From positions 178,460 to 242,459 of the forward strand of contig NW_013657629.1 in assembly GCF_000142905.1 (NCBI RefSeq): DNA of 64,000 bases, written 5' to 3'. This DNA comes from Thecamonas trahens ATCC 50062. Its lineage: Eukaryota > Apusozoa > Apusomonadida > Apusomonadidae. The position numbers were made by a program, and so were the translations under genes. This document shows, one piece after another, positions 19,475 to 29,289 of the stretch (the first letter of the stretch is position 1; every line of letters starts with the position of its first letter). The notes under the pieces were generated by a model. That model saw only the letters and a list, made by a program, of their open reading frames with translations, had not been told where the DNA came from and did not search any database.

Positions 19475-21763
19475 TTACGCTGCCGTCTGCGGCGCCTTGG
19501 TCCTCCGGATCTTGTCCATGATGGCGTGCGAGAGCCGCATGCGCGCGGCCACGTCCTTGTGGGCAAAGGTGAGGGCGAGAATGTCCGAGCCGAGGTCCGG
19601 GTCGGCGAGAGCGACGGTGGCATAGCGGACGGCGCGCTTGAGGACGGCAACCGCAAAGCCCGGTACGGCATGCCCGCTCTTGGCGAGGTGGACAACTTGG
19701 TGCAGGAGTGCAAAGGCGTGCTTGCGGTGGCCGTGGCGGAGCGCAGCAGTGACAACTTGTGAGACCAGGAGCGAGGATGGCGGCGAGCCCGAGGCCAAAG
19801 CCCGCGAGAGGTACAGCTGCAGGATTTCGTCGGCCAGCTGTGGCGCGTTGCCAGTCTCGCGAAGGAGCCGTGTGAGGTACCAGATCTGCGCCTCGGCCGA
19901 GAGCGGGCCTGAGGCCGCAACCGACTTGACGACGTCGACGAGCCGGGTGGCTGCGGCTGCGGCGTCATCAACGGCGATGGCCAACCCGCCGCTGCCGGTC
20001 AACTTGGCGCAGCGCGGCAGCGAGTCAAGAGCGCTTAGAACCTTGGCACGTTCGTCCTCGTCAACGTGGTAGACGTCCAGCTCGTTGAGCTCGTCGAGCG
20101 CCTCGGGCGAGAACATAACCTCGGGCGAGAGGTTGAGCAAATGGAAGACGGGGCGGACCGCGCGCTGGACCAGTAGCGCGTCGGTCGCGGTCCCGATCGG
20201 GTCGGCCAGCCACGGCCGCTGCGCGCTTGCCTCGACCGAAAGCTGCTGCACCACCGCCGTTGCCGCGTCAGTCGCCGAGCAGCTTGCAAGAGCATAGACG
20301 ATACCAGCGTTGGCGGCGGGGAGGCGGGCAATGTGCGCACCGCGAGCTTCGGCAGCCGCAGTTCGCATCTGCTCAAAGTGGCCGAGAACAAAGCCCGAGA
20401 GCCGATCCGGCGACCGAGCCTGGCTTGCTACAACCGACGCAAGAAGCGCGGCGCGGGCCGCGGGTGCGGCCGCAGCCTCGTCACTTTGCAGTAGCCGGTG
20501 CAGCAGCCCCTCCTGGTCGTTGTAGTGGGTAAAAGTACCGAGCGCCTCGAGCCGCGCAGCATGGAGTGCCACGTGAGCGGGTGAGTCGAGGGCGTCAGCA
20601 AGGTTCGAGCCACGGATTCGAGTCTCGAGCTTCTCAAAGGCGGCAACTTTGCGACCCTTGGTGTAGGTAGCGCGGACAAGCGCTTCATGGACGGCCGCAT
20701 CAACGGGTGCAGTGTCGCCGACGTCGAGGACACGTGGGAGGCGGGCAGTAACGCCGTCACGGGCACAGGCACGGGCGTAGGCGAGCGCAACTTTGGGCGA
20801 CGGCGACGCGCCGGCGTCGAGCAGCTGGTTGAGATGGGTCCCGAGCGTGCGTGCCGGCTCGGAGTGCGCACGAAGCGCAAAGAGCGCGGCCCATGCGGTG
20901 TCGGTCAGCGGGACTGCGAGCCGATCTAGCGCCCGGTACGTCTTCTCGGCGAGATCGCGGGCAGGGCCGGCAGCAGACGAAGCGCCCCGTACCGCTGCAG
21001 CCAGCTCGACGAGGACCAGCTCAACCGCCCGCGGTGACGGCACAATCAGCAGAGCGCCAGGCACGTCGTTGAGGAGGGTGGCGTGGACGCGGGCGAGGGC
21101 GTCGACGGTGGCGTCTGGGCTGAGCGCCCCGGCGCGACGGGCCGACGCCACCAGACTCACCACATGTGAGTGGATGTGCACGCCCTGGACCCGAGCATAG
21201 TTGGCAGCATCTGCCGCCGCCGCCAGCTCTGCTGACGGAGCCGATCGCATGCTCGAACTGCCCGACAGTACGGCATGAACCATGGTCTGCAGAGCCGGGC
21301 GGAGATGAGCCAGAGCAGACCACGCCGACTCGAGAGCGGCATCGGCGAGGTCGGCGACACCGTCCTGGGGCACTTTGGCCCACGCCCAGCTTCCAGCGCA
21401 CTTGGCAAGGGCGGCGATGGTGACCCGCCCGAGCCTGATGGTCGCCAGCGGCGAGTCGGTGGCGCCGGACCTCGCCACGGCCGACTCGCCGACCGCTGCC
21501 ATGGCCAACACATCCTCGGGCGAGACTGCAGCCTTGGCCATCCCATCTAGCTTTCGACCCAATCTCCGCGCTGCCGCTGCCACCCGTCGCCGCGTCGCAC
21601 CGCCACCATGACTCTGGTGGTCTGTCGCGTCCCTCGTCGCCGCCGCTCGCCGCGCCCGCTGACGGGCCCGTCCGGCCTGCCACACCGAAGCCATAGAGGT
21701 GGCTCGAGCTAGGGATGACACATGTCTCTGTACGAGTGAGAGACCCGTGGAGAGGCGGAGCAT
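19475..21763 (-). CDS. mitochondrial helical-repeat protein of unknown function
   Basis: A 762-residue intronless protein. The first 50 residues ([20 protein letters not shown]...) are rich in Arg, Ser and Ala and lack acids, as a mitochondrial presequence should. The rest is almost wholly alpha-helical, Ala/Leu-rich, with roughly 35-residue paired-helix periodicity reminiscent of pentatricopeptide (PPR) or similar organelle RNA-binding repeats (for example [20 protein letters not shown]). I cannot match individual PPR motifs with confidence. It is divergent from NFS1, sharing a short promoter region, which fits a mitochondrial role. Organelle RNA metabolism is a guess. Confidence 0.6.
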   Translation of the reverse strand: MLRLSTGLSLVQRHVSSLARATSMASVWQAGRARQRARRAAATRDATDHQSHGGGATRRRVAAAARRLGRKLDGMAKAAVSPEDVLAMAAVGESAVARSGATDSPLATIRLGRVTIAALAKCAGSWAWAKVPQDGVADLADAALESAWSALAHLRPALQTMVHAVLSGSSSMRSAPSAELAAAADAANYARVQGVHIHSHVVSLVASARRAGALSPDATVDALARVHATLLNDVPGALLIVPSPRAVELVLVELAAAVRGASSAAGPARDLAEKTYRALDRLAVPLTDTAWAALFALRAHSEPARTLGTHLNQLLDAGASPSPKVALAYARACARDGVTARLPRVLDVGDTAPVDAAVHEALVRATYTKGRKVAAFEKLETRIRGSNLADALDSPAHVALHAARLEALGTFTHYNDQEGLLHRLLQSDEAAAAPAARAALLASVVASQARSPDRLSGFVLGHFEQMRTAAAEARGAHIARLPAANAGIVYALASCSATDAATAVVQQLSVEASAQRPWLADPIGTATDALLVQRAVRPVFHLLNLSPEVMFSPEALDELNELDVYHVDEDERAKVLSALDSLPRCAKLTGSGGLAIAVDDAAAAATRLVDVVKSVAASGPLSAEAQIWYLTRLLRETGNAPQLADEILQLYLSRALASGSPPSSLLVSQVVTAALRHGHRKHAFALLHQVVHLAKSGHAVPGFAVAVLKRAVRYATVALADPDLGSDILALTFAHKDVAARMRLSHAIMDKIRRTKAPQTAA

Positions 21764-22249
21764 GTGGGAGAGAGAGTGGAGTGGGTGGAGTGGGTGAGGG
21801 GAGGGAGGGGGAGCAATCGGTGGAGGTGGGGTGGGATAAAGGGGGGGGGGGGGGGGGTTATGGCCATGATGCGGTCTATGATGACCATGATGCGGTCTAT
21901 GATGTCCATGATGCTGCCTATGATGGCCATGATGCGGCCTATGATGGCCATGATACTGCCCGCGATGGCCATGATACTGCCCGCGATGGCCATGATGCTA
22001 GCCATGAACGGCATTGGCCCATACAACTGCTTCTCAACCAAGCCCCCCCCTCAAGGTTGCTCTACGTGTTCAATCGTTCTCCACCGATATGCCCCTCCCC
22101 CTCCCTCCCTGGCCTTGGTCAGCAGACAAACGACGCGTCCCATCTTCGCCGTGACGACGACCAGCATGCCGACAGCGACCTCTGCCACCCCCCCCCCCCC
22201 CCCCCCTCCCTTCTCTCACCACTCAACTTTGTTGCAGGGCATAGTCAGT
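21764..22249. promoter_or_regulatory. bidirectional promoter region with 21-bp minisatellite
   Basis: 486 bases between the divergent starts of the mitochondrial helical protein and NFS1. It holds a 17-G run (21841-21857), seven copies of a 21-base repeat (21862-22008, consensus GGCCATGATGCGGCCTATGAT) and a 19-C run (22188-22206). GTTGCAG at 22231-22237 could be a 3' splice site for a 5'-UTR intron of NFS1. Confidence 0.55.
21862..22008. repeat. 21-bp tandem repeat, seven copies
   Basis: Units start at 21862, 21883, 21904 and so on. Each contains CCATGAT and most differ at two to four bases, so the array is old enough to have drifted. It is noncoding on the present reading. Confidence 0.85.
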
Positions 22250-23580
22250 ATGCTTGGCCTGGGAGTGACACGGAATGTTGTGCAGCATGCAGTGCGTGCG
22301 GGTGCGGTTGCTGGAGGCGCGGTGAGGTGGGCGACGGCGACGGCGGCTCGGGAAGGTACGGCGACCGAGCCCAAGCCGGTCTACCTCGACTACGCTGCAA
22401 CGACACCGATGGACCCACGGGTGCTCGACGCCATGCTCCCGCACATGGTGGAGAACTTTGGCAACTCGGGCTCGCGGACTCATGCCTATGGCTGGGAGTC
22501 GGAGGATGCTGTGGAGGAGGCCCGGGCTTCGGTGGCTGAGCTCATCGGTGCCTCGCCCAAGGACATTGTGTTTACCTCGGGCGCTACCGAGTCGAACAAC
22601 ATCGCTGTCAAGGGCGTCCCGCGCTTCTACTCGCGCTCGAAGAAGCACGTCATCACCACTCAGATCGAGCACAAGTGCGTGCTCGACTCGTGCCGCGCCC
22701 TCGAGCGTGAGGGCTTTGACGTCACCTACCTCCCCGTCCAGACGAACGGCCTCATCGACATGGCCGAGCTCGAGGCATCCATCCGCGACGACACGGCTCT
22801 CATCTCCATCATGGCTGTGAACAACGAGATCGGCGTGACCCAGCCCATTGCCGACATCGGCGCCCTCGCCAAGTCGCGCAAGGTCTTCTTCCACACCGAC
22901 GCTGCGCAGATGTTCGGCAAGATGCCCATCAACGTCGACGACATGAACATCGACCTGCTCTCCATCTCGAGCCACAAGATCTACGGGCCCAAGGGTGTGG
23001 GTGCACTGTACGTCCGCCGCCGCCCGCGTGTCCGCCTCGACCCGGTCTTCTCAGGCGGCGGACAGGAGCGCGGCATCCGCTCTGGCACCTCCCCACCGAT
23101 CTGGTGGTCGGCCTCGGCGCGGCAGCCAAGGTGGCGTCCGAGGAGATGGCTTACGACTCGGCCCATGTGGCCGCGCTCTCGGAGCGGCTCACCCGCGGCA
23201 TCCTCGATGCCATTCCCGAGGTCGAGATCAACGGCGACCCCGTGGCGCGGTACCCCGGCCTGATGAACTACTCGTTTGCCTACGTTGAGGGCGAGTCGCT
23301 CCTCATGGCGCTCAAGGACATCGCCATCTCGTCCGGCTCGGCGTGCACCTCGGCCTCGCTCGAGCCGTCGTACGTTCTCCGCTCGCTGCAGGTCTCGGAG
23401 GACCTTGCCCACTCCTCGCTCCGCGTCTCGCTCTCGCGCTTCTCCACTGTCGAGGAGGTCGACCACACCATCGCCCTCCTCAAGGGCGCCGTCGAGCGCC
23501 TCCGCGACATGTCGCCGCTGTGGGAGCTGGTCCAGGAGGGCGTCGACCTCTCGACCATCAAGTGGACCGCCGACCACTAA
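22250..23580 (+). CDS. NFS1: cysteine desulfurase NFS1, interrupted by a one-base frameshift
   Basis: PLP enzyme that takes sulfur from cysteine for iron-sulfur cluster assembly on ISCU in the mitochondrial matrix. [18 protein letters not shown]... is a presequence; the mature start [20 protein letters not shown] is typical. Seen: [15 protein letters not shown], the His of QIEHK, the PLP lysine in [18 protein letters not shown] (about 240), and the mobile-loop catalytic Cys in [18 protein letters not shown] (about 364). The end, [22 protein letters not shown], is that of eukaryotic NFS1. The frame breaks in the conserved [12 protein letters not shown] region: after ACC at 23087-23089 the protein continues ([13 protein letters not shown]) only if one base is added. 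With it, the product would be 443 residues, the normal length. In an essential gene a sequencing or assembly deletion is the likeliest cause. Confidence 0.93.
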
Positions 23581-23702
23581 ACTGATTCAGCCAGACAGAC
23601 CACTGCTTGCTTGCCGCCGCCCAGTACATACGCAGTTGCGGTGAGTGCGGCTGCGGCTTGCGGGTGCGGTTTGGACCACTTCTCCCGCACCGGTTGTCAG
23701 CC

Positions 23703-26431
23703 ATGAGCAACACGACCATTGGCTTGGTGGACCCCAAACTGGAGGTACGTAGGCACCCGTGGAGTAAAAGGCACTACATATTAAGGAAGTTACCGTGCCT
23801 TGGAGAGGCGGCATGTGTGGCTCTTTCCCTGTGCGTGGCTCCCCAAGTGTCTCCTCCTGTGCGTGTGTGTGTGTGTATGTATCCAGTTGCGGTGGATCAA
23901 ATGCACGTTTGGCATTTGCTGCGACGTTTGTGACCAGTTGTCTTGACCAGATGGTGACTAGCTGGGCACTTGGCCTCGGCAGACTCACGGATACTAATGT
24001 CGTCCTGTGCTCTGGGTACCATGGTGTAGGACACGTCGGTGGCGGCGTTTATCTCGTCGTTGACGCTCAATGGTAGTGTGGCGGTGATCTGCCTCATTGC
24101 CTTCTCGGTGGTACGGAAAAAGTTCCCCACGGTGTATGATCCGCGGCGACGGCTCCTTGGCGTTGACCCCAACGTTTTGGCGGCCACGCCTCCGCTGACC
24201 GAATCGCTCTTTGGGTGGATCTTCCAGGTCCTGCGGATGGAAGACTCGGTCATGCTCGAGTCGGTCGGCCTCGACGGCGTGATGTACATCAAGTTTTTGG
24301 AGACGGCGACCAAGTTCTTCTGCGCAGCGTGCGTGGTCGGGCTCGGCATTCTCATGCCGATCAACTTTTCGGCTGACCCGCCCGAGGACAAAAAGCAGCA
24401 GGGCCTGGACAAGGCGTCGATGGCCAACGTCGATCCGAACCAGAAGAACCTGCTGTGGGCGCACACGCTTGCGGTTTGGTTCTTCACGCTCCTGCTCTTC
24501 TACTTTCTCAACAAGATGTACAAGTTCTACTACGCGCAGCGGATCAAGTTTCTGGTGGCACGGCGACCTGAGTGGTACTCTGTGCTGGTGCAAGATGTGC
24601 CCGAGAACAAGCGCGATGCAGCGAGTCTCGAGGCCTTCTTCCGCAAGCGGTACGGCGACGAGGTGTACTCGGTCATGATGGCACACGAGACGACCGCACT
24701 CGACAAGCTGGTGAAGGAGCGCGAAGAGGTGGTGCGCAAGCTCGAGAACGCGCACTTTACCCACCTCAAAAAGGAGGAGCGGCCACAGCACCGCCAGATG
24801 GGTGGGATTCTGGGTAAGATCTGCTGCTGCTGCGGCTCCAAGGTCGACTCGATTGATTACTACACCGAGGAGCTGGAGCGGCTGAACGCAGAGATTTTGG
24901 AGGAGCAGGCTGCCGAGCACAAGGTTACGCCTTCAGGCTTTGTTTCGTTCCGATCGCTGTCTGCGGCGGTGTCTGCGGTGCAAACGCTGCAGACGGAGGA
25001 CCCGATGCACTGGACACTGGAGCGCGCACCCGCGCCCATCGACGTCTACTGGCCCAGCCTGGGTATGGACGGGCGGAAGCGCAAGGCGCAGGGCCTGATC
25101 ATTTCGGTCCTCGTCTTTTTCCTGGTGGTCTTTTGGGCCATTCCGGTGTCTGCGCTGGCGGTGATGGCCAACTTTAACAAGTTGGCCGAGACGTTCCCGG
25201 TCCTCGAGCCGGTCATCACGTTTAGCCCTGCGCTCATTGGGTTTGTGCAGGCGCTTGTGCCGACGATCCTGCTGTTGGTCTTTATGAGCTTGCTGCCAAA
25301 GATTCTGTTGACGTTCGGCAAGAAGGAGGGCATCGCGTCCAACGCCGAGCTGCAAAAGTCGGTCATGATCCGGTTCTTCACCTTTCAGCTCTTCAATGTG
25401 CTCCTTGTGGTGACGCTCGCTGGCTCGTTCCTTGGCGTGGCGTCTGAGCTCGCCGAGGGCCCATTCACGGTCATCTCGCTGCTGGGGTCGTCGATTCCGG
25501 CCGTGGCCAACTTTTACGTGGCGTACGTGCTGCTCCAAGCACTGTCGGGCTTCCCACTTGAGCTGCTGCGGCCTGTGCCACTCATTCTCGGCGAGCTGAA
25601 GCGGCGACGGGCACTGACGGCGTACCAGGAGCGGTCTGCGTGGCACCCTGGTGAGCTTTTCTACGGCGGCGAGATTGCGAAGCATCTTGTTGTCTTCTAC
25701 ATTGGGATCATTTTCTCGTTTATCGCGCCTGTGGTCCTCCCCGTCACGGCACTGTACTTTGGGCTCGGTCTACTCGTGCGTCGCCATCATGTGGCTTACG
25801 TGTATGTGGCGCCGTTCGAGGCCGGCGGCTCGTTCTGGCCGCGGATGTTCAACCGGATTCTTGCGGGCGCGGTCATGTCGCAGCTGACGGCAATGGGCAT
25901 CCTCTCCATCAAGGAGTCGCCGCTCGGCTCGCTCATCATCCCGCTCCCGATCATGACGCTCATCTTTGCGCGGTACGCGCGGCGGGCGTATGAAACGCCG
26001 ACCCAATTTGCGCCGCTCGGCATCACAGCTGACGTCGACAACGGAATCGATGCGGTCTCGGAGTCGACTGGGCTCGTTGTGGCTACCCCCGACCGGACCA
26101 AGGACCTGCTTGACTTTACGTTCCTGGACAACCAGTACGTGCAGCCGTCGGTCAACGCGCCTCCAGTGCCACCGTCGATCATCGGCGACGAGGCTGCTGT
26201 CGACGAGCTCCTCAAACCACACTTTGGGTGCAGGACGGCGGCGAAGGCGGCGCTGGCGCAAGCGATGGCGCAGGCAGCGTTGCGGCCGATGCTGGCGCGC
26301 CACCTCGTACCACCGGTGCGGGCAACGCGAACCACATCACTCTCGACAGGTCGGCGCCGGTGGTCGTTGCAGAGTCGTCGAGCTCGGGCGAGTCGGTCTC
26401 GTCCACGTCGTCGTCTTCGGTGGCGTCGTGA
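23703..26431 (+). CDS. OSCA/TMEM63-family mechanosensitive cation channel
   Basis: A CSC1-like channel of about 814 residues, predicted to open on membrane tension. Exon 1 is 23703-23744 (MSNTTIGLVDPKLE); the intron starts GTACGTAGG and ends GGTGTAG, phase 0; exon 2 starts at 24030. The N-terminal helices (AFISSLTLNGSVAVICLIAF) lead to a cytosolic loop with the family features YSVLVQDVPENKRD, a coiled segment, a CCCC stretch and PSGFVSFRSLSAA. The pore-bearing block of about nine membrane helices spans roughly residues 365-640, including the family's VPTILLLVFMSLLPKIL. Near 26228 the frame appears to lose one base: the current frame becomes Arg-rich and overruns the next gene's end, whereas the alternative gives a Ser-rich acidic tail stopping at 26431, 7 bases from the convergent gene. 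The end given assumes that. Confidence 0.88.
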
Positions 26432-26438
26432 GCAGCGC

Positions 26439-29051
26439 TTACTCGAGCGGGATCTCGCCGCGAAAGACGGCGTCGGCGATCTCGGCATATCGCTTGGAGG
26501 TAAATGAATATGCTGGGGCATTGGATGGCTTGCTGGGGTAAAATGCACCGGGGCCGGGGCCGACAGTCTCGCGACGATCTGGATGACGGGAACGGATAGA
26601 TGGTGCATTCGCCTGGTTCTTGCCGATGTCCGAGTCGACCATGTACTTGGGGCCGGGCGATGAGTCGGACTCCTTTTGGCGATGACGGGACCGCATCGAA
26701 GCCGCGGGCGCATTGCCGATGGATGACGGGATGTTGTACGCCGGGCCGGGTGATCCGTCCTCGTACTTGACAGGGTGACGGGAACGGATAGATGGTGCAT
26801 TCGCCTTGTTCTTGCCGATGTCCGAGTCCACCATGTACTTGGGGCCGGGGGACGAATCGCTTTCCTTTTGGCGATGACGGGACCGGATCGAAGCCGCAGG
26901 CGCATTGCCAATCGACGATGGGATGTTGTACGCCGGGCCGGGCGATCCGTCCTCGTACTTGACAGGGTGACGGGAGCGGATAGATGGTGCATTCGCCTTG
27001 TTCTTGCCGATGTCCGAGTCGACCATGTACTTGGGGCCAGGCGATGAGTCGGACTCCTTTTGGCGATGACGGGACCGCATCGAAGCCGCAGGCGCATTGC
27101 CAATCGACGACGGGATGTTGTACGCCGGGCCGGGCGATCCGTCCTCGTACTTGACAGGGTGACGGGAGCGGATAGATGGTGCATTCGCCTTGTTCTTGCC
27201 GATGTCCGAGTCGACCATGTACTTGGGGCCAGGCGATGAGTCGGACTCCTTTTGGCGATGACGGGACCGCATCGAAGCCGCAGGCGCATTGCCAATCGAC
27301 GACGGGATGTTGTACGCCGGGCCGGGCGATCCGTCCTCGTACTTGACAGGGTGACGGGAACGAATAGATGGTGCATTCGCCTTGTTCTTGCCGATGTCCG
27401 AGTCGACCATGTACTTGGGGCCGGGCGATGAGTCGGACTCCTTTTGGCGATGACGGGACCGGATCGAAGCCGCGGGCGCATTGCCGATGGATGACGGGAT
27501 GTTGTACGCCGGGCCGGGTGATCCGTCCTCGTACTTGACAGGGTGACGTGACCTGATGGACGGTGCGGTGTCCCTATTTTTGCCAATCGAGGACTCCACC
27601 ATGTACTTGGGGCCGGGGGACGAGTCACTCTCCTTTTGGCGATGACGGGACCGCATCGAGGCTGCCGGGGCGTCGCCAATCGACGACCGGATGTTGTACG
27701 CCGGGCCGGGCGATCCGTCCTCGTACTTGACAGGGTGACGTGACCTGATGGACGGTGCGGTGTCCTTGTTCTTGCCAATCGAGGACTCCACCATGTACTT
27801 GGGGCCGGGGGACGAGTCACTCTCCTTTTGGCGATGACGGGACCGCATCGAAGCCGCAGGCGCATTGCCAATCGACGACGGGATGTTGTACGCCGGGCCG
27901 GGTGATCCGTCCTCGTACTTGACAGGGTGACGGGAACGGATAGATGGTGCATTCGCCTTGTTCTTACCAATCGAGGACTCCACCATGTACTTGGGGCCGG
28001 GGGACGAGTCACTCTCCTTTTGGCGATGACGGGACCGCATCGAGGCTGCCGGGGCGTCGCCAATCGACGACGGGATGTTGTACGCCGGGCCGGGTGATCC
28101 GTCCTCGTACTTGACAGGGTGACGTGACCTGATGGACGGTGCGGTGTCCTTGTTCTTGCCAATCGAGGACTCCACCATGTACTTGGGGCCGGGGGACGAG
28201 TCACTCACCTTTTGGCGATGACGGGACCGCATCGAAGCCGCAGGCGCATTGCCAATCGACGACGGGATGTTGTACGCCGGGCCGGGCGATCCGTCCTCGT
28301 ACTTGACAGGGTGACGGGAACGGATAGATGGTGCGGTGTCCCTATTTTTGCCAATCGACGACTCCACCATGTACTTGGGGCCAGGCGATGAGTCGGACTC
28401 CTTTTGGCGATGACGGGACCGCATCGAGGCTGCCGGGGCGTCGCCAATCGACGACCGGATGTTGTACGCCGGGCCAGGTGATCCGTCGTCGTACTTGACA
28501 GGGTGACGTGACCTGATAGATGGTGCGGTGTCCTTGTTCTTGCCAATCGACGACTCGAGCATGTACTTGGGGCCGGGGGACGAGTCGCTTTCCTTTTGGC
28601 GATGACGGGACCGGATCGAAGCCGCAGGCGCCTTGCCAATCGACGACGGGATGTTGTACGCCGGGCCGGGTGATCCGTCCTCGTACTTGACAGGGTGGCG
28701 GGAACGGATAGATGGTGCGGTGTCCTTGTTCTTGCCAATCGACGACCCCACCATGTACTTGGGGCCAGGCGATGAGTCGGACTCCTTGACCCGATGCCGA
28801 GACCGGATGGATGCAGCAGGCGCCTTGCCGATGGTAGTAGGGACCGAGTAGTATGGAGCGTTGACAGCAGCCGGACGATCAACCTTGCGCCCCCTCAGCG
28901 CCGGCCCCTCGCGGGTACCAAACTCGGACGGACGGGCGTAGGCTGCGGGGCCTGGGCCGACTGTGGCCTTGGCACCGAACCTCTGCGGGAAGAGAGCCTT
29001 CATGGTGTACGCCCTGGCTGGAAGACCCTTGATGTTCGGCAGCTTACTCAT
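26439..29051 (-). CDS. SHIPPO (STPGR) repeat protein, ODF3/CIMAP-like
   Basis: An 870-residue, basic, flagellum-type protein with no intron. The N-terminal part has VGPGPAAY; residues about 80-830 are a near-perfect alternation of two 32-residue modules, ...RQKESDSSPGPKYMVESSIG and ...PVKYEDGSPGPAYNIPSSIG. I count 12 of the KYM type and 11 of the PAYNI type, each with the S-P-G-P-x-Y core of SHIPPO repeats; the C-terminus ends with VGPGPGAFYPS. SHIPPO proteins line doublet or singlet microtubules in axonemes and sperm outer dense fibres, so this supports a flagellated cell. The start at 29051 (MSKLPNIKG) is preferred to upstream non-ATG codons. Neighbouring repeats are almost identical in DNA, implying recent duplication or conversion. 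Confidence 0.92.
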   Translation of the reverse strand: MSKLPNIKGLPARAYTMKALFPQRFGAKATVGPGPAAYARPSEFGTREGPALRGRKVDRPAAVNAPYYSVPTTIGKAPAASIRSRHRVKESDSSPGPKYMVGSSIGKNKDTAPSIRSRHPVKYEDGSPGPAYNIPSSIGKAPAASIRSRHRQKESDSSPGPKYMLESSIGKNKDTAPSIRSRHPVKYDDGSPGPAYNIRSSIGDAPAASMRSRHRQKESDSSPGPKYMVESSIGKNRDTAPSIRSRHPVKYEDGSPGPAYNIPSSIGNAPAASMRSRHRQKVSDSSPGPKYMVESSIGKNKDTAPSIRSRHPVKYEDGSPGPAYNIPSSIGDAPAASMRSRHRQKESDSSPGPKYMVESSIGKNKANAPSIRSRHPVKYEDGSPGPAYNIPSSIGNAPAASMRSRHRQKESDSSPGPKYMVESSIGKNKDTAPSIRSRHPVKYEDGSPGPAYNIRSSIGDAPAASMRSRHRQKESDSSPGPKYMVESSIGKNRDTAPSIRSRHPVKYEDGSPGPAYNIPSSIGNAPAASIRSRHRQKESDSSPGPKYMVDSDIGKNKANAPSIRSRHPVKYEDGSPGPAYNIPSSIGNAPAASMRSRHRQKESDSSPGPKYMVDSDIGKNKANAPSIRSRHPVKYEDGSPGPAYNIPSSIGNAPAASMRSRHRQKESDSSPGPKYMVDSDIGKNKANAPSIRSRHPVKYEDGSPGPAYNIPSSIGNAPAASIRSRHRQKESDSSPGPKYMVDSDIGKNKANAPSIRSRHPVKYEDGSPGPAYNIPSSIGNAPAASMRSRHRQKESDSSPGPKYMVDSDIGKNQANAPSIRSRHPDRRETVGPGPGAFYPSKPSNAPAYSFTSKRYAEIADAVFRGEIPLE
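26600..28820. repeat. 192-bp coding tandem array in the SHIPPO gene
   Basis: About eleven and a half copies of a 192-base unit (64 codons, two SHIPPO modules), for example the boundary ACCATGTACTTGGGGCC recurring at 192-base steps. The 3'-most copies (26630-27430) carry MVDSDIGKNKANAPS and the 5' ones MVESSIGKNKDTAPS, so units fall into two blocks, as expected of spreading by unequal exchange. Confidence 0.92.
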
Positions 29052-29289
29052 ACTGCCGCCCGCTCTACTTGCTCTGCACCGGCGAAACAAGTGTCCTGGT
29101 CAAGGTATGGGTATGGCCGTTTGACGCACACCTCGTCTGCTCTGCCCTCCCTCCCGCAGCTGTCACTGGCCAAGTACGTTGGCAAGGTACGTTGGTGCCA
29201 GATTGGCCAATGTCCCGGCGGAGTTTGACTCTACGCCGATACGAAAAATTGTATCGCTCTCGTCCTTGCCGTGCACACAGCCATACGGT

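Noticed and set aside
25796-28204. 802-codon minus-strand frame of RPAPSTW-type repeats
   Set aside because: Off-frame reading of the 192-bp SHIPPO array, which cannot gain stops because the unit is a multiple of three.
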